Virus record (IMG/VR): IMGVR_UViG_3300032214_000715
Coordinates: 1 to 64,000 of that record
Reading direction: 5' to 3' (one strand)
DNA: 64,000 bases
Origin: a virus
Shown piece after piece: positions 7,776 to 17,478 of this stretch. Within the stretch, counting starts at the first letter, position 1. Every line of letters begins with the position of its first letter. Both the position numbers and the translations under genes were made by a program. A model generated the notes under the pieces. That model was not told where the DNA came from. It ran no database searches and saw only the letters and a program-made list of their open reading frames with translations.

Positions 7776-7796
7776 AATAGTCCTATACTTTAGTAT

Positions 7797-7804
7797 AGTA
7801 TTTA
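7797..7804 (-). promoter_or_regulatory. T4-like late promoter motif for the holin pair
   Basis: Minus-strand TAAATA within ATTAAATACTATA, about 25 nt before the holin ATG. Leader contains AGGA. Confidence 0.45.
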
Positions 7805-7865
7805 ATAGTAGACTTTTATTAATAAAAGCAGCATATATTATAAGCAATATATTGAAAGTTATTGT

Positions 7866-7873
7866 GATAAATA
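7866..7873 (+). promoter_or_regulatory. T4-like late promoter motif
   Basis: GATAAATA (7866-7873), with AGGAGA just downstream of the expected start of transcription, before the gene at 7893. Confidence 0.5.
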
Positions 7874-7892
7874 GTACAGGAGAATGGTCATC

Positions 7893-8651
7893 ATGATAAT
7901 TAGAGACATTACAAATTATGAGCCCGCAATAGGAGACATACTTCAACTAGAGTGCGGTGATACGCTCGTTGAAGCTAGCATCAGTGACATAACTGATGAT
8001 GGTTATGTTGTTGAGATTATGAACGAAGGCGTGTTTGATAAACTTAAACAAAGAGTACAGAATATTGCCGGTGATCTTACACAACGAGTAGAGAAGCATG
8101 CTGGCAATACAGCAATGAAGTCTCTAGGTTATATATTTGGAATAGCAGCCTCACATCCAGACGGCTGGAATGTAGTTACAAAAGCACTAAAAGATGAAGA
8201 CAAATTAAAACTTCAAAGAGCAATTGATCAATTACAAACCGATCCAGAATGGGTTAATAATGAGCAACTTAAAAACGGAATGCGAGACGGAATCAGTGAT
8301 GCTCGTTCAGAGATGTCTAATCTAGACAGCAATATCAAAAACAAATTCTTCAATATTTCAAATTCAATGGAGTTTCTCAATATCAAAGAATCAACAGACG
8401 TAACGGAAGCTGAGTATCAGGGTCGTAAAGTGTCATTGGGCAAACCATTCTTAACACCAGATGGGCCCAAGAAGCGTAGTGTCTATGTTAAGAATCCCAA
8501 GGGCAATATAGTCAAGGTTAACTTTGGTGACAAGAACATGAAGATCAAGAAGAGCAACCCAAATCGTCGCAAGAGTTTTCGTGCCAGACATAATTGCGCG
8601 AATCCTGGGCCAAAGCACAAAGCTAGGTATTGGAGCTGTAAAGCTTGGTAA
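7893..8651 (+). CDS. Conserved phage protein with RRKSFRARHNC C-terminal domain
   Basis: 252 residues. The N-terminal half is unique; residues about 175-252 form a strongly conserved phage module: YQGRKVSLGKPF, KKRSVYVKNPKGN, VNFGDKNM, then RRKSFRARHNCANPGPK and KARYWSCKAW, with Cys/His spacing that could bind zinc. I recognise this C-terminal module from many large phages, often fused to different N-termini, as a probable structural or head-associated domain; its role is not established. ATG 7893 gives 9-nt spacing to AGGAGA; ATG 7884 would touch it. Confidence 0.65.
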   Translation: MIIRDITNYEPAIGDILQLECGDTLVEASISDITDDGYVVEIMNEGVFDKLKQRVQNIAGDLTQRVEKHAGNTAMKSLGYIFGIAASHPDGWNVVTKALKDEDKLKLQRAIDQLQTDPEWVNNEQLKNGMRDGISDARSEMSNLDSNIKNKFFNISNSMEFLNIKESTDVTEAEYQGRKVSLGKPFLTPDGPKKRSVYVKNPKGNIVKVNFGDKNMKIKKSNPNRRKSFRARHNCANPGPKHKARYWSCKAW

Positions 8652-8654
8652 TAT

Positions 8655-9371
8655 ATGCGTATAAGCGAAATTCAACGACAACAGTCTGACACTCAACCGC
8701 TACACATGGAAGTTGATTATGAATCAGTGACTGGACTCAAGCCTGTGCCGCAGAATCCCGAGTACGCTTATACGATTGTCAACGTCAGTGATCAATTAAG
8801 TTTAGTTCAAGCCGACACTAGCGTTGAATTTTATCATGTAAAGAACGACGGCGCTCGATTCATAGGGTTTCTAAATCTTAGAAGAATCGCTCATCGCGGA
8901 TTGAAGAACCCAGTACAAGTTAGCAATGTCGCTTTAGATAGTGACTTTCGTAATCGCGGCGTAGGGTTGATGATGTATGGTGTGATATTGGGTCTTGGTC
9001 ACACTATAGTCGCTGATGATTCTCAAACATCCGAATCGCGCAAGCTGTGGGTACGTCTGTGGAACATGCCCGGAGTTACTGTACGTGGCATGATAGATGT
9101 GTTGAGTAGTTATGTTGACCCAGAGAAAGACAACTCATGGAACAATGAGGCTAAACAAATCAAGTCGCAACTCAAGCGCATAAAAGCACAACCACTTCAA
9201 GATTTTAATCGTAGGCGTGATCGTTATGGTGATGAATGGGAACGATACTCTTTTGAAGTCATGCCAAAGACCGACGGTAGTGAGTTGACTGCTCCCGGAA
9301 TATCAATCTACAGTCGCAATAGTTCATACGATGACTACGATCCTGTTGGTCTGTATGCTACTATGAATTGA
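8655..9371 (+). CDS. GNAT-type N-acetyltransferase, tagged
   Basis: 238 residues. The acetyl-CoA binding motif A is visible in VSNVALDSDFRNRGVGLMMYGVIL (R-x-x-G-x-G), followed by LWVRLWNMPGV. N-terminus MRISEIQ belongs to the short M-R/K leader shared by this cassette. Acceptor unknown; a paralogue follows at 9427. Probably modifies host proteins if injected (inference). Confidence 0.65.
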   Translation: MRISEIQRQQSDTQPLHMEVDYESVTGLKPVPQNPEYAYTIVNVSDQLSLVQADTSVEFYHVKNDGARFIGFLNLRRIAHRGLKNPVQVSNVALDSDFRNRGVGLMMYGVILGLGHTIVADDSQTSESRKLWVRLWNMPGVTVRGMIDVLSSYVDPEKDNSWNNEAKQIKSQLKRIKAQPLQDFNRRRDRYGDEWERYSFEVMPKTDGSELTAPGISIYSRNSSYDDYDPVGLYATMN

Positions 9372-9400
9372 CTACTTGATTGCGTTAATAAATCTATACA

Positions 9401-9408
9401 GATAAATA
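9401..9408 (+). promoter_or_regulatory. T4-like late promoter motif
   Basis: GATAAATACT at 9401-9410, 16 bp before the ATG at 9427. Confidence 0.55.
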
Positions 9409-9426
9409 CTCATAGTACTATACACT

Positions 9427-10146
9427 ATGAGAGCCGATCAATTTATTACCGAAATAGAAGCACTGAGCAAGGACGAGTTTAATCCTCGGGCCGAACAGTT
9501 CAGAATTCAACATATATCCACTCAGTGGTTTGCTGATGCCAAGCCTCTAAAGTCACTGCCTGGGTACACTTACTATCTCAAGCCTGACTTCACTGGGTCT
9601 ATAGCAGTGTATATTTTTGATCCCAAGAATCCCGACATTTTCGTTGGAGAGTTAACCGCACACCCATACTGGGCTATGGATAACGCAGAGCGTAAATCAG
9701 TGTATGGGACTCCCACACTAATGGTACATCCGGATTATAAAAACCAGGGTATAGCAACAGAGCTTTATAAGTTAGTATTGCTGCCACCACCAGAGGGCGC
9801 GGGCATCACTCTACTATCAGACTCAGCGCAAACAAGTGGTGGCGCAGGAGTATGGGCATCATTAGCTAAAAAGATTCCAGGCGTGTCAGTAATTGGGTTG
9901 TTGAGAATGAGGAAACGAGACGAATACAGTGATACTGAACTAAAATTATATAATCATCTGTTTGGTGATTTGGGCGCCACCTATTATGCTCAGACCTTAC
10001 ACTATTACTTTTACTGGATTCCAGTTAGGAAAATGGGCCGTCGTTTAGAGAACGCCGTTAAAGACTCACTTGTAAAAATTTATCCCAAGGCTCATCACAG
10101 AATGTACGATAGCTTTTTAATGGCGCGATGGATGAGTGAACAATGA
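9427..10146 (+). CDS. GNAT-type N-acetyltransferase, tagged
   Basis: 239 residues. N-terminal MRADQFITE-I is a clear match to a T4-type capsid-targeting leader with an I-x-E cleavage site. GNAT core: GTPTLMVHPDYKNQGIATEL (Q-x-x-G-I-A), with VWASLAKKIPGV aligning to LWVRLWNMPGV of the preceding paralogue. Late promoter upstream, ATGA overlap with the kinase-like gene downstream. Confidence 0.7.
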   Translation: MRADQFITEIEALSKDEFNPRAEQFRIQHISTQWFADAKPLKSLPGYTYYLKPDFTGSIAVYIFDPKNPDIFVGELTAHPYWAMDNAERKSVYGTPTLMVHPDYKNQGIATELYKLVLLPPPEGAGITLLSDSAQTSGGAGVWASLAKKIPGVSVIGLLRMRKRDEYSDTELKLYNHLFGDLGATYYAQTLHYYFYWIPVRKMGRRLENAVKDSLVKIYPKAHHRMYDSFLMARWMSEQ

Positions 10147-10793
10147 AAATACACGACATAATCAACGAAATACGTTGGACAAAAACTAATGAGCCATATA
10201 GTTCTATGGTCAGTAGAATGGCCAACATTAACAAATATGAAACACTTGGAAGCGGTGAATACGGACATGTGTTTAAGCATCCTAGCATGGATCGCGCAGT
10301 CATCAAATTGTTTGCCAATGATCGTGGGTACGCTGAGTACTTGCGTTGGATGGCTCAAAATCAACAAAACAGTTATGTGCCAAAAATTATTCCCTACGAA
10401 GACGGTAGCATTATAAAACCATATAAGCAAGTTATGAAAACCGCTGATGGTATTTTAAGTTCTCGCATAGGTATGATTCAATTGCGTAAATTAGAACCTA
10501 TATCTACTGCTCAATTATTTGAATTAAAAAAATACATATTCAATTTTTTGAATCCAGACAACAAAACTCGTATAAGCGTTCGCACACATTTCTTGTTTGA
10601 TATACGAGAAAATGATTTAGAACAGATTCAACAAAATAGTCGCGAAGCAGATCCTGATTTAAGTAATCTATTCACGGAGTTACTTCGCATGTATCGTCGT
10701 TGGGGTGGTCTAGATATACACAATCAAAATTTGATGTGGGATCCAGAAACAAATCATGTAGTATTCATTGATGTATTGAGCGTAAGCAAATGA
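10143..10793 (+). CDS. Protein-kinase-fold protein, tagged
   Basis: 216 residues. MKIHDIINE-I leader; glycine-rich loop LGSGEYGHVF; VIK lysine (AVIKLF); catalytic-loop equivalent GLDIHNQNLMW (D...N) and metal Asp in VFIDV. This is the compact phage/bacterial kinase-like (APH/choline-kinase-like) arrangement, so it is probably active on a small molecule or protein. ATGA overlaps on both sides. Related kinase modules occur at 19773 and in the C-terminal half of 24145. Confidence 0.65.
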   Translation: MKIHDIINEIRWTKTNEPYSSMVSRMANINKYETLGSGEYGHVFKHPSMDRAVIKLFANDRGYAEYLRWMAQNQQNSYVPKIIPYEDGSIIKPYKQVMKTADGILSSRIGMIQLRKLEPISTAQLFELKKYIFNFLNPDNKTRISVRTHFLFDIRENDLEQIQQNSREADPDLSNLFTELLRMYRRWGGLDIHNQNLMWDPETNHVVFIDVLSVSK

Positions 10794-11419
10794 AAATTCT
10801 AGACATTATTACCTACGAGACTGACATAGATCCACTATTCATTACTAAAAATGTATTAGACGAGAGCACCGATATATCTTCAGAATTACAGCAATTAATT
10901 GATACCTCAATAATGAATGGTAACAAAATGGCAAGTTCAAGAACTCTCAAGTATCAATTATATGTTCCTCGTGTTGCTAAAGTAAATGAAGATATTAAAC
11001 CCAATGCTGAATTATGGACCAGTACTGCTGAGTTTCGTGGCGACAATGATTATACCAGTGCCTGGGCAGAATGGTGTTACTATAATATGCCCCAGTGGTT
11101 AGCTAAACGTGGTAAATTATATCAGGTTCAACCTGGCGCACGAGTATTATATATAGGTAGCGATGCGGTTGCTAAAAAGGTAGCACGAATACTAGGACAC
11201 GAATTTGCTGGCAGTAAATATACTATTCTACAATATCCTTGGGAAAAATTATCGGAACATTTTGATGCTATCAGATATCCAGCAAGATTAAAAAATCGAT
11301 TTACCAGTAGAATGAATAATATACTAATGAGTTTATGGGACGTAGAGTCTACTGCTTGGTTCAGAACTGATAAATTAAAACTGTTAAATGAAGTAGATAT
11401 AAAAACAAGAGAGTGGTAA
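10790..11419 (+). CDS. Unknown protein of the tagged cassette
   Basis: 209 residues, starting MKILDIITYE. Mixed alpha/beta with SAWAEWCYYNMPQW, ARVLYIGSDAVAKKVARIL and SLWDVESTAWFRTDKL blocks. No family recognised. Coupled by ATGA to the kinase and directly abutting the next gene. Shares only the leader with its neighbours. Confidence 0.55.
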   Translation: MKILDIITYETDIDPLFITKNVLDESTDISSELQQLIDTSIMNGNKMASSRTLKYQLYVPRVAKVNEDIKPNAELWTSTAEFRGDNDYTSAWAEWCYYNMPQWLAKRGKLYQVQPGARVLYIGSDAVAKKVARILGHEFAGSKYTILQYPWEKLSEHFDAIRYPARLKNRFTSRMNNILMSLWDVESTAWFRTDKLKLLNEVDIKTREW

Positions 11420-12892
11420 ATGAGAGCAAATCAATTTTTGTTAGAATATAGTAGACAGATAACTGCTCAACAGTTAGGCAACAAGATATTGAATGCCATG
11501 GTCAATACCGTTGAGGGAGATATTCCCGATAATGACGTTGGTCTGGCTAGAGCTGCGTGGATATTAGGTGCCGCAAATAATCCAAGCGCGTATCGAGCTT
11601 ATAATTCGCGACTTTCAAAAGGCACTGCTATGTATCTGTTTGGCAAAATTTATATTATAAACAACGTTAATGATGCTATTCCATTAGCAGAAGAAATAAA
11701 ACCAAAAGTCATTGATTACATACTGAACTATATAGAAAGCAATGATCCCACACCAAATCATCAATACACACAATGGATGGCACGTGCGTGGGCCAATGAA
11801 AATGGCGATTGGAGATTAGAAGATTTAAATCGTAATGACATATTAACTGCCTTTCATGTCGGTAAAAGCAGTAGAAAGATTAAAGCGGAACATCTTGACA
11901 TTAACAAATTTAAAACTTATCGCGAGCTTGAGAAAACAATGCGCGAAAATTATGATATTAATGAGTTGCTAGGTAATAAAGCAACTCCAAATCAAATGGG
12001 TAAATTTGAAATCATACATAAAGATTCAGATGTCACACTAGTAAAATTAATAGATTTTCGTTCCAGCGAATACTGGGGCGAAAAATACGGTCCAAAAGAA
12101 AGACGAGCAGTATGGTGTACGCTACAGCCAAATAAATTCAATGAATATAACAGTAAGGGTCCGCTGTATGTTATAAAACCCAATCAAGAAGAATATGTGG
12201 GTGAAAAATATCAACTACATTTTCCAACTAGTCAGTTTATGGATGTAGAAGACGAGCCAGTTGATTTAGTAGTACTGCTAAAACAAAAATACCCACAACT
12301 TGAAGAAGTATTTAAAAAAATAGAGCCGGAAATAAAAGATTATGTATTTTTTGCTCCAGATGATGTTCTACTGGAATTATGGAGCAAGATATACAATATA
12401 GCAGACATGTATTATGATAAGATACTAGATGAGTGGATAGAAACAGATTATGATTATCAGAATTTAGTAGAGCCACGAGCAAAACAATTGGGATATGTTA
12501 CCGATAGTGGTGAAGTTGATTGGAATAAAATACCAAGAACTAGCAAACTTCATTATTCTAAGCATGAAAGACAGGCTGCGACGATGTTGGATGATCTTAA
12601 GACTATAAAAATCACTCGTGCTTCAGCTATAAGAAACATGGCAGCACGACTTCTTGAAACTGTTGATTATGAAGAAGAATTAACATTAAGTATATTACCT
12701 AGATTGGCCTCTGACACAATTACTTATAGTAATGTATATGGATCACGAATATCCAGTTTCTTGGGTGATTATGTGTATGTTGAGAAAATGCCAAAAGATG
12801 ATTCTTCCAAACGAAGTCAAGAAATAAAACGATCAATAAATCCCGATATGATTGTTGGCGATTGGTTTGTTAAATCAACTAGAGATTTATAA
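11420..12892 (+). CDS. WCTA-domain protein, tagged (paralogue 1)
   Basis: 490 residues. Leader MRANQFLLE-Y; then the shared helical N-domain (ITAQQLGNKILNAM ... DPTPNHQYTQWMARAW ... LEDL), a linker with DINKFKTYRELE, and the core RRAVWCTLQPNKFNEYN, GPLYVIKP, EKYQLHFPTSQFMD (residues about 230-280). The conserved Cys and His could form a dyad; no characterised family is recognised. Followed by a variable C-terminal half. Not a close match to any T4 internal protein I know. Confidence 0.6.
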   Translation: MRANQFLLEYSRQITAQQLGNKILNAMVNTVEGDIPDNDVGLARAAWILGAANNPSAYRAYNSRLSKGTAMYLFGKIYIINNVNDAIPLAEEIKPKVIDYILNYIESNDPTPNHQYTQWMARAWANENGDWRLEDLNRNDILTAFHVGKSSRKIKAEHLDINKFKTYRELEKTMRENYDINELLGNKATPNQMGKFEIIHKDSDVTLVKLIDFRSSEYWGEKYGPKERRAVWCTLQPNKFNEYNSKGPLYVIKPNQEEYVGEKYQLHFPTSQFMDVEDEPVDLVVLLKQKYPQLEEVFKKIEPEIKDYVFFAPDDVLLELWSKIYNIADMYYDKILDEWIETDYDYQNLVEPRAKQLGYVTDSGEVDWNKIPRTSKLHYSKHERQAATMLDDLKTIKITRASAIRNMAARLLETVDYEEELTLSILPRLASDTITYSNVYGSRISSFLGDYVYVEKMPKDDSSKRSQEIKRSINPDMIVGDWFVKSTRDL

Positions 12893-12893
12893 T

Positions 12894-13931
12894 ATGAGAG
12901 CTACACAGTTTATAACAGAAGCCGCCACTGATATTGTGTATCATTATATGAATACATACGATGCCATTAGAACTCTGCGTGATAATCATTATTCATTAGA
13001 AAGTAGTACTGGTTTAGATGTTGAAGAAAAAATGATGCCAAAGAATAAGCACTGGTATCTAGCAACTACACGCAGCAAAGTAGGTGATTATCATATACAA
13101 AAAGCAGGTACCAGTGGAGCAATATTTGTATTGAATGGTCGTTGGTTAAATCAAAATTACGAAACTAGACCAGTAGATTATTGGTCACCAGTCTGGAATT
13201 ATAAATCATTTCTAAAGAAGGGAGTATGGAGTAAAGAAATATCAGCGTCTAGTAAACGAAGTATGTGGCAAGATAAACCCTATAGTGGTAGTGAAGCCGA
13301 AGATCGCGTATTCAGCGATACTCACGCTATACCGCTGCGTGGTAGTACACTAGAAATACACGTATTTGTAATATCTACGGTACATAAACCATTTTCTGAT
13401 ACTACAAAAAAGTCATTACAATTATCTACCTATTATGATAAAGAATCATTAGGCGCAAGAGCGGCCGAAGTTAGAGAAATATTGAGGTGGGGGCAAAAAC
13501 GAGATATACCCGTGTATCTGTATGATAATAAACAGGATTGGATAACACAGCGACCCAATAATCGTATTGACCCCAACAGTGAATATGGGCGCAAATTATT
13601 ATCTGGTAAACCCGCAAAATCTTATATTAGAACGCCATACGTATCAGATTATTATAATAATGCCCCATATTGGATTGAATTGATTGAAAAGAATCCTGCT
13701 ACTGATAAATTAAGTGAACCTGCTGATAAACTGCGATACAATATACTATATTATTGGGATACCTTTAAATCATTTCAAACAAATGTTATGGGTAATGCTG
13801 CTCGTAATCCTGAATCACCAGATTATCCTGGTGTAATAGAAATCAATAAATTTTTATCACAAAAGCGACTACCAGATATTAAATCACTACAAGAATTCTT
13901 AAAGCGTAAATGGTCCAGCTATAAACACTAA
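12894..13931 (+). CDS. Putative ADP-ribosyltransferase-like protein, tagged
   Basis: 345 residues. Leader MRATQFITE-A. VYHYMNTYDAIRTL (possible ART His strand), WYLATTRSKVGDYH (S/T-x-R-like strand), FVLNGRWLNQNY ... PVDYW, and GSEAEDRVFS (E-x-E-like) follow the order seen in R-S-E type ART folds and in a widespread jumbo-phage family. T4 packages ART enzymes (Alt) with the same kind of leader. Fold assignment is inference; other explanations are open. ATG 12894 chosen for its leader; longer frames overlap the upstream gene. Confidence 0.45.
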   Translation: MRATQFITEAATDIVYHYMNTYDAIRTLRDNHYSLESSTGLDVEEKMMPKNKHWYLATTRSKVGDYHIQKAGTSGAIFVLNGRWLNQNYETRPVDYWSPVWNYKSFLKKGVWSKEISASSKRSMWQDKPYSGSEAEDRVFSDTHAIPLRGSTLEIHVFVISTVHKPFSDTTKKSLQLSTYYDKESLGARAAEVREILRWGQKRDIPVYLYDNKQDWITQRPNNRIDPNSEYGRKLLSGKPAKSYIRTPYVSDYYNNAPYWIELIEKNPATDKLSEPADKLRYNILYYWDTFKSFQTNVMGNAARNPESPDYPGVIEINKFLSQKRLPDIKSLQEFLKRKWSSYKH

Positions 13932-13934
13932 GAT

Positions 13935-13942
13935 GATAAATA
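13935..13942 (+). promoter_or_regulatory. T4-like late promoter, leaderless arrangement
   Basis: GATAAATA at 13935-13942 with 7 nt before ATG 13950; the predicted +1 lies at or next to the start codon. Confidence 0.6.
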
Positions 13943-13949
13943 CTAAATT

Positions 13950-16103
13950 ATGCGTGTAAAAGAATACTATTCAAATAAATCAGTACTACTTGAGTACAAT
14001 CGCTCAATTACGGCAAGACATTATGGTGCCAAATTAATTAGAGCACTATTAAATACTGAGTATGGTAAGAAAACATTAGCCTCATACGGTACAAATGAAA
14101 AAGAATTACTTGATAAATTAAGCACAGATCAGAATTTACAAACGGCAGTATTGGCTCCGTTTGAAGAAATGGACCCTACCAGCAATAAAGAATTTACACC
14201 TTGGATAATCAATAAGTTTGTAAATAATGAATTACCCAGTATTGATGGGACTGATATTGCGACTTATATTAAAAAATTATTAACTAACTTTGCTTGGGCT
14301 CGGGGTAAAAAACTATTATCACAAACAGATATTAATCGTTATTCATACGCAGAATTAGTAAGTAAATGTGATTTCTATCCTGAGATAGCGGATACCAAAG
14401 TATTGTATAACGGTCCGGAAGGTCAATTTGTAATACCAAATACCGTAAAGGCAAGTATGGAATTACAAAAGATTGGAACTGTAACTAGTTGGTGTACTGC
14501 TGACAGTCGTGCTCCTAGACATTATCCTGGATACACCAGTCGTGGTCCCTTATATGTTTGGATTGATCATACTGGCGACAAAGTTCAATTTCATTTTCCC
14601 GATGGTCAGTTTCAAAAAGAAAATAATATGAGTATTAGGCCCGAAGAACTTGAAACTCTATTAAATAGCAGACCGCAATTTGCTAAAGTGTTTATGCCAA
14701 TACTAACACGAGAGTTTGTTAATCGCCCAGAACTTTCTAGATTATTACCACAGAGCATAATTAAGAAAATTAGTGAGCGAGTAAATCTAGATTGGGCTAG
14801 AGTTATTAAAGGCAATCCAGAAATAATTCTGACCCTACCATCATATGTAATTACTCGTGAAATGCTTGAAGTAGCAATTGATTCTGACGCAATGCTTTTA
14901 TTAAGAGTTCCATCACAATTAGTAGATCGTGAATTATTAGAATTAGCTATTCTACACAAAGCATATAAAGTAGATTTATTCGTAGAGAGATTTCCAAAAC
15001 TTGTAGACAATAAATTATTATTTGATCTGATGAAGGAGGATTATACTGTAGCTAAAGCCTTATCTCCACTATATTGGAATCAAGAGTTGGTAACTGCTGC
15101 TGTAAATGCTGTGCCAGAATATATTAAATATGTTCCGATACAGTATGTTAATAAAGAACTGTTATTAAAAGCCGGGCATTATGATCCAAATTTATTTTTA
15201 ATATCAGAATTTAAAGAATATATGACACCCGCGGTTGCCATGGGTATTGTGAAGGAAAACGGTCTAAGACATTTTGACAAAATACCAGAACGATTAGTAA
15301 ATAAGACGTTATTGGCAACTGCGTTAAAGTATTCTGAATCAAGATTAGATAGAGATGGACAACCAAGTGCTTATGTAAATCGTGAATTTCTCACTAAAGC
15401 ATATCAAGCATATCCCGACTTATTTACTGATGATGTAATTAAAATTGGTATCAAATATAACTCGGCTATGCTTAGAATAATGCCCGATGATAGAAAAACT
15501 TTAGAGGTATGTACCACGGCAGTTAAAAAGAATCCTACAAATATTGCTTATGTGCCGGAAGAATTTAGACCTAAATTATGGGTGTTGGCATTGACAATGG
15601 AGCCAGATTTGATAGTTCATAACGAGTCACATCAATATATTACCAAAGAAGTAGCACACGCTATGATAAAACGAGATGGCGGTCAAATTCTGAATCCAGT
15701 GATACCAAAAGAGTTTAAAACTCTACCGATGTATAGATTGGCTGCTATTAGTACGCCCAGTATAAACTCTCAAGTAAGAATATCAGATGCTATAAAAGAA
15801 CAAAGAAAATCAGCAAATATATTTGCTGATGTTGATTCAGAAAAATACCCAACACTAAGTGCGGTATATCAAAAGTACGGTAATAAAAACTGGCCACACG
15901 GCGAAAACTCATTATTAACCCGAGTACCAATTAATTTATTTGATAGTCTCAGAGCAGATTTAAGTAAATTCTCTCGTGATATTGGCGGTCGTTATAAAGT
16001 AATGTGGCGTGGTAAACGTGCCGAAAGAAGAGCACATACTAAACGAGAGGAAGCAGTGGCATTCTCAATTTATGCCTCTATGAGTCACCTTTACAAAAGA
16101 TAA
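13950..16103 (+). CDS. WCTA-domain protein with DUF4116-like repeats, tagged (paralogue 2)
   Basis: 717 residues. Leader MRVKEYYSNKSVLLE-Y, helical domain (ITARHYGAKLIRALL ... DPTSNKEFTPWIINKF), core VTSWCTADSRAPRHY, GPLYVWID, VQFHFPDGQF (about 175-225). Residues about 290-560 are helical repeats with recurring (V/I)P-x-x-(L/Y)-V-N-(K/R)-E-L-L, resembling DUF4116 repeats. C-terminal 120 residues basic. Preceded by a late promoter with almost no leader. Function unknown. Confidence 0.6.
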   Translation: MRVKEYYSNKSVLLEYNRSITARHYGAKLIRALLNTEYGKKTLASYGTNEKELLDKLSTDQNLQTAVLAPFEEMDPTSNKEFTPWIINKFVNNELPSIDGTDIATYIKKLLTNFAWARGKKLLSQTDINRYSYAELVSKCDFYPEIADTKVLYNGPEGQFVIPNTVKASMELQKIGTVTSWCTADSRAPRHYPGYTSRGPLYVWIDHTGDKVQFHFPDGQFQKENNMSIRPEELETLLNSRPQFAKVFMPILTREFVNRPELSRLLPQSIIKKISERVNLDWARVIKGNPEIILTLPSYVITREMLEVAIDSDAMLLLRVPSQLVDRELLELAILHKAYKVDLFVERFPKLVDNKLLFDLMKEDYTVAKALSPLYWNQELVTAAVNAVPEYIKYVPIQYVNKELLLKAGHYDPNLFLISEFKEYMTPAVAMGIVKENGLRHFDKIPERLVNKTLLATALKYSESRLDRDGQPSAYVNREFLTKAYQAYPDLFTDDVIKIGIKYNSAMLRIMPDDRKTLEVCTTAVKKNPTNIAYVPEEFRPKLWVLALTMEPDLIVHNESHQYITKEVAHAMIKRDGGQILNPVIPKEFKTLPMYRLAAISTPSINSQVRISDAIKEQRKSANIFADVDSEKYPTLSAVYQKYGNKNWPHGENSLLTRVPINLFDSLRADLSKFSRDIGGRYKVMWRGKRAERRAHTKREEAVAFSIYASMSHLYKR

Positions 16104-16105
16104 TT

Positions 16106-17461
16106 ATGAGATACAGTGAATTATTACTTGAATATCAGCAGACAGTTACTGTGCGTAATTATGGAGATGCTCTATTTGATAAATTCTTACGGCACGAATC
16201 TGATACTACAAAAATCAATATATTGAAACACGTACATAGCGATGCTCAATTTGAATTAATACTAAATCGTACAAAACTTAATCAAGAATTAATTGCTCGT
16301 AAAACTGAAATTGTTGGCGCGATTGTAGGAATAATTGAAGATGCTGATCCTACACCAAATAAACAATATGTAGTATGGTTAATCAGAATGTATATCAAAG
16401 ATAATCATACAGAAAAATTAGAAGATGTAGCTAGTACTATCAGTGATTATCTTAAAGATTTTGTTAATTTAAATAGTCGTGGTATTATACCCAGCCCACA
16501 AAATGATATTAATAGATATCGGAGTTTTGATGAGTTTTCTTTTGAAGTAGTATCATTACGCACAGAGTATAAAGACAAATTAAAAATACAAACTGATTTG
16601 AAAAATAGTCAAAGTCGTGTGTATTACGAAGATGAATTACTTAAAGTAATTGTGCCGTTTAATATGGAAGCCGCGATTAAGTATGGACAATATGTAAATG
16701 GTGCTACTGGTCGCTCTGAGCCAAATCAACATACTAAATGGTGTACGGCTGCCACCAAGGCTAATAATTATTTTCAAGACTATCATGATAGTGGTCCACT
16801 GTATATAGTATTCCCTAAACAACCCGAATATGAGGGAGAAAAATATCAGATACATCCTGCTACTGGTGAGTTTATGGATCCAACAAATAAACCGGCTGAT
16901 TCAAGAAAAGTATTTGATAGATTTCCCGAGTTTGCTGATACTATAATAGATGATGAGCCCGATCTAAAAAATATGATAGGGTTAACTGACGATAAAACAT
17001 TAATTGAAATATTTGACGCTTGTGTGCGAATGGCTCAGGTATCTATTGAAAATATACATAGCAATGATTCTGATGCTGAAGAGTATGGTTCTCAGTATGA
17101 TGTGTTGTACAGAGCGTTATTCTATCTATACAGTGATAAAGTTCCACACAGTACCGTACTCAATCAAATAAAACAAAAAACTGCTGATTCTAGAATTTAC
17201 AGTGTACTTCAAATGTCAGTCATAGTCAGAGACATGATTACTATTATAATAATGAAATCCACTGGTAATACCAGTAAAGATATTCAATCTCAATTCGGTG
17301 ATCTATTAGATTTAATAGAAATGGATGTCAAGGTATTAGTTAATAATCCAGACGATGATTCACAAATTCGCAAAATAACACCGATTGATAGTGAAGAAGT
17401 GGGTAATTATATAGTAGCAGCAATTGTTGGTATGGGTAATTACTTGAATCGTGACTATTAA
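16106..17461 (+). CDS. WCTA-domain protein, tagged (paralogue 3)
   Basis: 451 residues. Leader MRYSELLLE-Y, then TVTVRNYGDALFDKF, DADPTPNKQYVVWLIRMY, DINRYRSFDEF, core HTKWCTAATKANNYFQDY, GPLYIVFP, EKYQIHPATGEFMD (about 210-255). Same architecture as paralogue 1 with a different C-terminal half. Follows the previous gene after 2 bp. Confidence 0.6.
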   Translation: MRYSELLLEYQQTVTVRNYGDALFDKFLRHESDTTKINILKHVHSDAQFELILNRTKLNQELIARKTEIVGAIVGIIEDADPTPNKQYVVWLIRMYIKDNHTEKLEDVASTISDYLKDFVNLNSRGIIPSPQNDINRYRSFDEFSFEVVSLRTEYKDKLKIQTDLKNSQSRVYYEDELLKVIVPFNMEAAIKYGQYVNGATGRSEPNQHTKWCTAATKANNYFQDYHDSGPLYIVFPKQPEYEGEKYQIHPATGEFMDPTNKPADSRKVFDRFPEFADTIIDDEPDLKNMIGLTDDKTLIEIFDACVRMAQVSIENIHSNDSDAEEYGSQYDVLYRALFYLYSDKVPHSTVLNQIKQKTADSRIYSVLQMSVIVRDMITIIIMKSTGNTSKDIQSQFGDLLDLIEMDVKVLVNNPDDDSQIRKITPIDSEEVGNYIVAAIVGMGNYLNRDY

Positions 17462-17465
17462 AATT

Positions 17466-17475
17466 ACTAAATACT
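17466..17475 (+). promoter_or_regulatory. T4-like late promoter variant, leaderless arrangement
   Basis: ACTAAATACT; TAAATA ends 5 nt before ATG 17479, so +1 is predicted at the A of ATG. Confidence 0.55.
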
Positions 17476-17478
17476 AAT

